Below are positions 12,801-21,800 of a DNA stretch of 64,000 bases, piece by piece; within the stretch, counting starts at the first letter, position 1; each line of letters begins with the position of its first letter. The stretch is from the NCBI GenBank assembly GCA_949987565.1, contig OX465103.1:9339149-9403148 (forward strand), given 5' to 3'. This DNA is from Luidia sarsii (Eukaryota; Echinodermata; Asteroidea; Paxillosida; Luidiidae). Made by a program: the position numbers and the translations under genes. Under the pieces are notes generated by a model that did no database searches, was not told the origin of the DNA, and worked only from the letters and a program-made list of their open reading frames with translations.

Positions 12801-15800
12801 GGACGATTCTACCTACATGTCTGATTACATGATGGTGTGGGGCTACAGGACATCGCCAGAGTGCATACCACGCAATGCCATCACCATCGAACCTCCTCGG
12901 CACAACATCACCGCATTACAAGGAGAAACCATAGAGCTAGAACTACGTAGTCAAACGGCCTTGCAATCGAACCGAGATGGTAATGAAGACCTTTACTAAA
13001 ATGAAGTCTTACAATCCGAATTGTGTAAGAAATAACGTATGATGTAAAGTGAATGATGTGTTAAGTAGCTAATGTGTTTGCATTGGCCCATTCTGAGAGA
13101 TATATAATAATTTAGTTTTGGTGATGAAATTCGTGATAGTTTGTGACGTTTGTGGCACCCTTGTTAATCCAGTCAAGTATAATCTAGGGTTAAGCAACAA
13201 CTCTTCTAAAAGAAGTCTTAATTGAGGCTAATTCGCAAATATGCATTGCAGACACACTTATGCTGTTAGGACAACCTGAAATTGCCGCTTTATTTATCGG
13301 TTCAGTTTAACTCAACTCAGCTGAACTCAGTTCAGCTCAGCTCAGTTTAGCTCGATTCAGCTCAGCTCAGTCCAGTCAAGTCCTGGCCCTTGTCCAGTAT
13401 CCAGTACAGTCTGCCTGTCGAATACTCCGTATTGACTCTTGGATTCTTTTTTTTACGATACTTAATTCATTGCGACAGGTATCCTTCACACTGTCATCTA
13501 CGCCGAGCAAGGTCTGGTCACGGTCTCGGCGCCCGATGGTCTGCGAGTCTACATGGACCACATGGGACATCACGAGCGCATACCGACCTACCTGTGCATC
13601 TCCGGCCCCGCAGACATGGTGGTGGAGGCCCTGGCCTCTGCCAAGCTCATACTGCTCAAGTCCTTCAAGGGCCACACGTCGGTGAAAATCGACTACGGTG
13701 TCCCCTTCAGGGCGCTGCAGAAAACCTACAACTCCAGTAAGACCGGCGAGGTTGATCATCTTTATCCAGTCGTTTCCACCCCCCGCGAGTCCAGTGCGCT
13801 CGACGTACCGAAGATGGAGAGAAGCAAATCCCTAGCGCTGCTCAAGCACCGAGATTTGCCCGAAGCACACACTGACTCACTCATTAGAATCAGGAGAAGT
13901 CTCGCATTTATGTTGATCGCATTCAGTTCGACAGCAATTAGCCCGTTTTCTTAGTAAGCGAGACTTGCTGAACTAAATCGGCTGTATAATGTGGCCCCAA
14001 TAGACCGGAACCACACAGCCCAACATGTGTGCTTCGTGGATTAGGTGTAAAAGACTGCACGGGCAGTGGAATAGTCTGCAGTGTGTTATAGCCGATAATA
14101 TAATAACCAACGCCCAATATCACTAACTGATAATGTATCTCCACTTGATCCATACCGTATTACCTACCAATAATGTAACACAAATTAACCAATATTGAAG
14201 TAAATTTTAAACCAATAACGTATCACGTACGTCGCCACGGGTAATGCCCTATACCAATAATGTGCATGTATAACCTCTCAACGGACAATACAACTGACAC
14301 ATTATTGAAAACTCGGACAGCACGGGACTTAAACTCGAGACATCTGGTTTTGCGTACTGGTTCGCAATCACTTATTCTGAGAGGCTAGAGGAGCCATTCA
14401 CACACATTTTGTCAGCCCCGGTTCTGGGCTTTAAAAGAACGGAGCCACAAGCTAATAATTGTGACCTGGCACATCATAATGAGGAATAACCCCCACTTTT
14501 TTAGATTTTGAGATTTTCTAATAATGTGAAAGATTGTACCATTAGTTTTCAAATGATATCAAAATTTCCACCAATACATTAACTTTCCGAAAATACAAAA
14601 AAAATGAAAATTGATTTTTAATCGAATTGAGAAGATACTTTGACTTTAGGCGTTGTTTACTCGAAAAGTGTTTTGGTGGGATATTCCTCATGTCGCTGTG
14701 CCGGGTCACAATTACCGTGTTACCCGATTGCGGACGCACCTATCGAACATTGAAGTTTCTTCCGAACCAGGAGAAGACCTCATCTACCCGACCCTGCAAA
14801 TCAAAACCACTGTTCTCTTCTTCTCCCCCCTCTCTCTCTCTCCTCTTTGATCTCATAGACATGCGGCCGCCCTTGACAAGGGTCACGGTGGGCGTCAGCG
14901 TGCTGAGTAGCGAGCCCCACCCCTCCCTGCCGATGCTGGTCATGCCCTCCAAGGTTTGCATGTCGGAGATGGACCTCCTCGCCCTGGACATGATCAGACT
15001 CAGCGGGATGGACACCGAGGACGCCCGATTCAACATGTCCCTCCAGGCGCTCAGGGGACGACTCCATGTGGAAACCTCACGCATCGCTGAAATATGTTCG
15101 TGAATATTTCAGTTTGCTCTGGTCTAGTCCAGTGGAGTCCAGTGGAGTCTAGTGAAGTCTAGTGGAGTCTAGTCCAGTCAAGTTCAGTGCAGTCCGGTCC
15201 AATGCAGTGCAGTGCAGTGCAGTGCAGTGCAGTGCAGTGCAGTGGAGTGGAGTGCAGTGGAGTGGAGTGCAGTGCAGTGGAGTGCAGTGCAGTGGAGTGC
15301 AGTGGAGTGCAGTGGAGTCCAGTCCAGTCCAGTCCAGTCCAGTCCAGTCCAGTCCAGTCCAGTCCAGTCCAGTCCAGTCCAGTCCAGTCCAGTCCAGTCC
15401 AGTCCAGTCCAGTCCAGTCCAGTCCAGTCCAGTCCAGTCCAGTCCAGTCCAGTCCAGTCCAGTCCAGTCCAGTCCAGTCCAGTCCAGTCCAGTCCAGTCC
15501 AGTCCAGTCCAGTCCAGTCCATTCCATTCCATTCCAGTCCAGTCCAGTCCAGTCCAGTCCAGTCCAGTCCAGTCCAGTCCAGTCCAGTCCAGTCCAGTCC
15601 AGTCCAGTCCAGTCCAGTCCAGTCCAGTCCAGTCCAGTCCAGTCCAGTCCAGTCCAGTCCAGTCCAGTCCAGTCCAGTCCAGTCCAGTCCAGTCCAGTCC
15701 AGTCCAGTCCAGTCCAGTCCAGTCCAGTCCAGTCCAGTCCAGTCCAGTCCAGTCCAGTCCAGTCCAGTCCAGTCCAGTCCAGTCCAGTCCAGTCCAGTCC

Positions 15801-18800
15801 AGTCCAGTCCAGTCCAGTCCAGTCCAGTCCAGTCCAGTCCAGTCCAGTCCAGTCCAGTCCAGTCCAGTCCAGTCCAGTCCAGTCCAGTCCAGTCCAGTCC
15901 AGTCCAGTCCAGTCCAGTCCAGTCCAGTCCAGTCTTTAAGAGAGCCCGAAATTAAGAGAGCCCGATGCCTTATAAAGTCAGTCCCTCCAGATCAAAGTGT
16001 TTATGTTCCAGTTTATGCCATACCAGATTGTTGAGTCACTGTGGCTCCATGCCTGTTACAGATGATTGCCCAGAGCAGACGGGTGCCGACGGTATGGCTC
16101 AAGATGGTGCTGATTTGTGCACCGAGGAGTGCAGCTTCCACACGGCTTGTCCGGGAAACCAAATGTGCTGTCTGCGTGGCTGTGACAGGGTCTGTATGGA
16201 ACCGCAGCAAGGTATAGTTTCTCATCCGTGGCTATGCTCAGAAAATAGATACAGAGTTAAGCAACGGAGGCGGTAACCGATGTAAATCAAACGAAATATA
16301 AACATCTCAACATTATTTTAGTGGGCATGACGTTTCGATCCTAGCAGGACCTTTCACAAAGGCCTTTGAGAAAGGTCCTGCTAGGATCGAAACGTCAGGC
16401 CCACTAGATTTTGATATTTGTATTTTGGTAATTAACTAGTGAGTACTAAGCAGTCTGAAACATTTTTGTATATCACTTTTTGAAATATAAACATCATAAA
16501 ATAAAGAAAGTGTGGTCATGTCGTTCCGATCCCATGACCTTTCTCAAAGGAACGTAACGATTCATATGTCATAGTTCATACTTGGTCAGGCCCACTAATC
16601 TGTTTGGAAGATAATTATACATAGCTTAAAGCCTGACTTTCACATGATTATGTTTGACTTTGGTTTGCTTGTACCGTACATTAATACGGTAATACAAGAT
16701 TTATTTTTTGTCAAATCCACTCTCTTTTCGTTTTTACGCCAAAGCAAACATTTTTTCGAACTGTTTTTTTTGTGAAAGGGAAACCAAATAATATCAATAA
16801 CCATCTGGTCTCTGATTACATAAATTGTTTAACTATTTTCGTCAAGAATAAGCCATCGATGAAATATTACCTAAAGAAATGCCTGCAGTTGTGCCTGTCG
16901 CTCTGTTTTTGGATATTTGCATATAAGTATGGTTATATAAGTCTGTAAGCAGTTTGCATCATTTGTTTGTTACTTTGAGTGGCTTTTTCTCCCCAAAATA
17001 CCCCATGGTTCTCTTTATTTAGGATGCAGCACACACCGACTGTTGAATGTTGAGAACGCTTCTTGTTTTGGTTCTCCATGCAGTTGCAACAATCAGCTCC
17101 TCTGATGCTAAAGGTATCAGCATCGAAGGCAAGATAAGCACCATCAACAATGTGCTGGAGGCAGAGAACCTGTGGTACATGGCCAATCAATGCCAGTCTG
17201 ACGATGCGGAGGAAGCGACCAAGTACCAAGAAGATGCCATCAGGATTGATGTAAGGAACTGTGGTATATGTACTAGTAATTATCATGTCATGGCACACTA
17301 CGACGGTATAGGGGCAAAGGCAGAGGGAATTTCAGGTTGGGTGTCAGACAGTGTGATAGACAGGTGGGTAAACATGATGACAGACGGGGTTGCACTGACA
17401 TACCGACTGCCACTCACGTTAGGTCTCTTGTCAAAAAGATCATCGGTTGAGTGCCGGTTGAATTCATCCGACCGATAAAATTTCCCCCGATAGCTAACCG
17501 ATTGTACACCTACATTTCATTTCAATTCAACATTTATTTCCACATTGACATCCTGGGTATACAATTCATCAAGGCTTACATATAAACAAAATTTCTTACA
17601 GAAAGTTTGTAATTATGTGTATTATTATAAGATGTCGATATGAAGGAAAAGGGTGAAGCAGAGCTTTTGTACTGGACTCTGGGGTGAAAAATACACGATG
17701 GCTATCCGGTGGAAACGACATCGGACGGGTCAAATCATCTGATACCCAACCGATGATCTTTTTGACAAGACGCCTTAGCAGATAGGCTGCCTGGCAGGGG
17801 ACTTGGTAAAAGACTGACTGGGTGACAGATGTGATAGCAGACAGGGTCCAAGATATGATGACGGACAGTATGACAGACAGGGTGACATATATGGTGACAG
17901 ATATGATGACAGACAGACAGTATGACAGACAGGGTGAAAGCTATGATGATAGGCAGTATGACAGACAGTATGACAGATATGATGTCAGACAGTATGACAG
18001 TCAGGTTGACATAATGATTGTCTGTCACTATATATGACAGACAGTATGACAGTGAGAGTGACATATATGGTGACAGACAGTATGACATACAGATTGACAG
18101 ATATAGTGACAAACAGTATGACAGTGAAAGTGACAGATATGATAACAGACAGTATGAAAAACATGGTGAAAGACAGTATGACTGACAGGGTGTATCAGGC
18201 AGGGTGATTGAAACAGTCATGGTGACATGCAGAATGGTGGCATGGTTGATAGAGGTGGTCACCACTGGACGGCATCCGTGGCAACATACTCTGCAACATA
18301 CATGGTGACAGGCGCTGTATCGGGCAGGATGACCGACTATATAGATAACAGACAGATTGGAAAATATGATAGTCTGGGCGACTGGTAGTCTTGGTTCAAG
18401 ACGTTGTTGGTTGAGATACTCTAACATACGACGCGCGAGGACGCGATGAATACGGTACTCTAAATGATCCGCAAACACACGTACGCACCCGCACCGACCG
18501 GTCATCAATTCAACGCGTACGTGTGTGCGGATCTTTGTGCGAGTACGTACGCGAGTGTACATTGCGGATCTCGGACGGCTATCCAGACCAACTCCGTCTT
18601 GAACCAAGACGAGGCGGCTGCCAGACTAACTGGGTTGGTCCTGCAGGCTGAGAGATACGCCTACTCACAAGCTCAATGAAAATCCAAAAGTGACATTTGA
18701 GAAGTTGCAGAATTACTGGCCTTTTAGCCCTCACTAACGGGTGCATCACGGGAAGTGGATCACCAGATGAAAAGTGGATGACCAAGTTAGGAAAGGATTT

Positions 18801-21800
18801 TGCAGCCAAATGCATGGTGTTTTTACTGTTCTTCCATAGGTCAAGCAGCCGGGCCGAATGGGCGGTGACTTCAGCACACTCTTTGTCAACGTCAGCTGCA
18901 GGTCCCCCGTGGGTACGGTGAAATTCCGCCCCCCCCCGTTTCGTCACTTTGATCCAAGTGAAATCCTGCACTGTGTTTTTTTCAAAACAAAGATCCTACG
19001 ATCCATCGCAACTTGAGCTATAGGGCCGAAGTTTCTACTCACATTGGTGATGCGGTGCTGTCACATACCATCCATGCTCTTAGGATTGGTTGCGAGTTAC
19101 GATGATCTATAGAAAGTTAGCAGTGACACCGTGTAATAAGTCATTTCTTTCGAGAAGGAGTATGGCCCTGACAAGGGCCACTGCGTCAACGCTTCGTAGT
19201 GTGTCCTATAAAATTCTCTGTCCATCGTCAGAGGAATAACTCCTAATGCAGGACACGCACAGTCCAAGATGTTGACAATCGGGCTCTTTTCAGAGCCATA
19301 TCTCCCACCTCGAAAAAGATTTACCCTAATGGTGTCACTGCAAATTTCCAAATTGTACTTCCACCATGCAAACTTTGAAATCTTATCTAAGCAAAGAATG
19401 TCCAGGTTGGCGATTTAAAGACAGCCTCTTTGGCATCTCAATGCAGGGGCTTTTTCACCTTGCCAAGAACACCCGAGACCATCACATCCACGCAGGCAGG
19501 GTTCGTCAGGGGACCAGACTTGAACTGTAACTGGGCAGCCAGTTTGTGTTTCAACTTGCCCACATGTTTCAGCGCGATTCCTGCCTTTCTGCTTTCAGGC
19601 AGATTCCCCCCCAAAAAAGAAAAATCACTGCATTGTGGTCAAGGACGAAAATGGTTAAATTATAAGTATGCTGTCGTTCCTAGTACCAGGCAAAACTATC
19701 ACTAGAAGAAGATTGCCGCACCTCAAGTGCCTATCCAGCCCTATTCAGCCCTTAGATGGTGGCCCTCCCAAAATAGTCAACCAAAGCTAATAGCTAACAG
19801 CTAACCAGAACCATTCAACCATTAACTGCCGTACGGTATACATTTTCTCCAGGGATCACGCCCCTGATTTCCATTAAGAAGCAAACAAGTACAGTTGTTA
19901 TACCTCAGGGATCGCACAAAGTGGATGGACCTTTTTCAAACGAACCGACTGAAGAACAGGTCTGTGAGTGGAAACTCCCTTAAAGCCCCTACACAACATT
20001 GGTCGAGGTCAAAGAATATCATCCATACGTTGTCTGATCCAACATATGCATAAAAAAGTACACCTGTGCAAATTTTAGCTCAATCCGCCAACCGAGTCTC
20101 GAGAAAATCGTGAAAACCGCTTTATTTGTTTCGCGAAAATACAGCATTCAACTGCGCCGTACGAACTGTTCCAAAAAATAGTTTAGATCTCGGTGAGACG
20201 TAAACGATTTCTGTTTCTCTTTTCTCCCAAAATACAACATTTTAGGCATAAAATTAATATTCAAGTGCGAGGTCTCTACTATAACCATCTTCAAACTGTA
20301 TAAGTTTCATGTCATTCTGTGAACATTTCTGGTTTTCGATCTTACCAATGTTGTGTAGGGGCTTCAACAGGGGCAAACTTTAATCTGTCGTATACCTGGT
20401 TTTCATGTTTTCATTTTCTAACGACAATATTTTGCCAGCTGGTGCGGAGGAAGCCAGCTCGATCGTGGTATCGAACTGCGAGGAGAACTGGGGCCCCTGG
20501 AGAGAGTGCAAGTTCCTGGCGGGCGTGTGCGGACGGGGGACTCAGGTCAGAGTGGGACGGTGTGGAAGCGAGCTTCGCAGGGAGGAGAGACCGTGCCAGA
20601 TCTGCGGTGGGTATAATAGCGGCGCTGACGTTCCCATCTGAGGGGATCCTCTGTCTGCCTTCCAGAGAGGTCCTGCTAGGATGGAAGTTTCGGGCCCTCG
20701 CAATGTCTGGTGATGTACATTAATCGTTTGACTGTAGTCAGCGAGCAGATGACAGCATCTTCATATCACTGCTCTGTGTTGTTTAGCGTGATGCCATAAT
20801 GAATGTTTATGAATGATGGAATGGTAAGAATGAGGTGACAGATGAAAATGACGTTCCATTCCACGAGGCGAAGCCTGCGAAATAGCCATTGCAGCTATAG
20901 CCTGCGAAATAGCCATTGCAGCTATAGCCGGCGAAATAGCCATTGCAGCTAAGCCTGCGAAATAGCCATTGCAGCTATAGCCGGCGAAATACCCATTGCA
21001 GCTAAGCCTGCGAAATAGCCATTGCAGCAAAGCCTGCGAAATAGCCATTGCAGCTAAGCCTGCGAAATAGCCATTGCAGCAAAGCCTGCGAAATAGCCAT
21101 TGCAGCAAAGCCTGCAAAATAGCCATTGCAGCTAAGCCTGCGAAATAGCCATTGCAGCAAAGCCTGCGAAATAGCCATTGCAGCAAAGCCTGCGAAATAG
21201 CCATTGCAGCAAAGCCTGCGAAATAGCCATTGCAGTGAAGCCTGCGAAATAGCCATTGCAGCTATAGCCTGCGAAATAGCCATTGCAGCAAAGCCTGCGA
21301 AATAGCCATTGCAGCTATAGCCGGCGAAATAGCCATTGCAGCTATAGCCTGCGAAATAGCCATTGCAGCAAAGCCTGCGAAATAGCCATTGCAGCAAAGC
21401 ATGCGAAATAGCCATTGCAGCAAAGCCTGCGAAATAGCCATTGCGGCTAAGCCTGCGAAATAGCACTGGGGGCTCGACTAGTCTGAAGTAGGCCCTATGT
21501 TATTTTACCCAGAGGCAGACAGGCAGGGACCACGTGCCTGAATCGTCCGGCGAAAAATGCCTCATCTTCAACGTTTCCCGACTGAGATGAACCGCATCAG
21601 TTTGAATTTCAGAAGAAAAAAATCCTGCCTGGATCGAAATATCAGACACGAGCAAGTATTAGCTTATAGAAGCACTATTGTATAGGTGGTAGTTCCAGGA
21701 GTGTTCCGTTCTAATCCCCGTTCGATTAGGTTGCCAGCCAGCCAGGAAGACGCTGGTGGCGCCTGGATGCTCCTCCGTCTATCCGGTCCTGAGGTGTCCG

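Noticed and set aside
15149..16034. PVQSS / GLDWT repeat proteins of up to 290 codons
   Set aside because: Pentanucleotide satellite open in most frames; no start context, splice sites or unique sequence.
17735..18607. 290-codon minus-strand frame
   Set aside because: Covers the TATGACAGACAG minisatellite and foldback arms; composition is repeat-derived with no conserved pattern.
19430..19705. Open frame after an ATGCAG acceptor-like site in intron 16
   Set aside because: No donor in phase, no domain pattern, and exons 16 and 17 already join in phase.
20874..21468. CRISPR-like direct repeats
   Set aside because: No unique spacers; unit variants differ only at the joint. It is a eukaryotic minisatellite, as are the arrays at 23310, 37030 and 44440.
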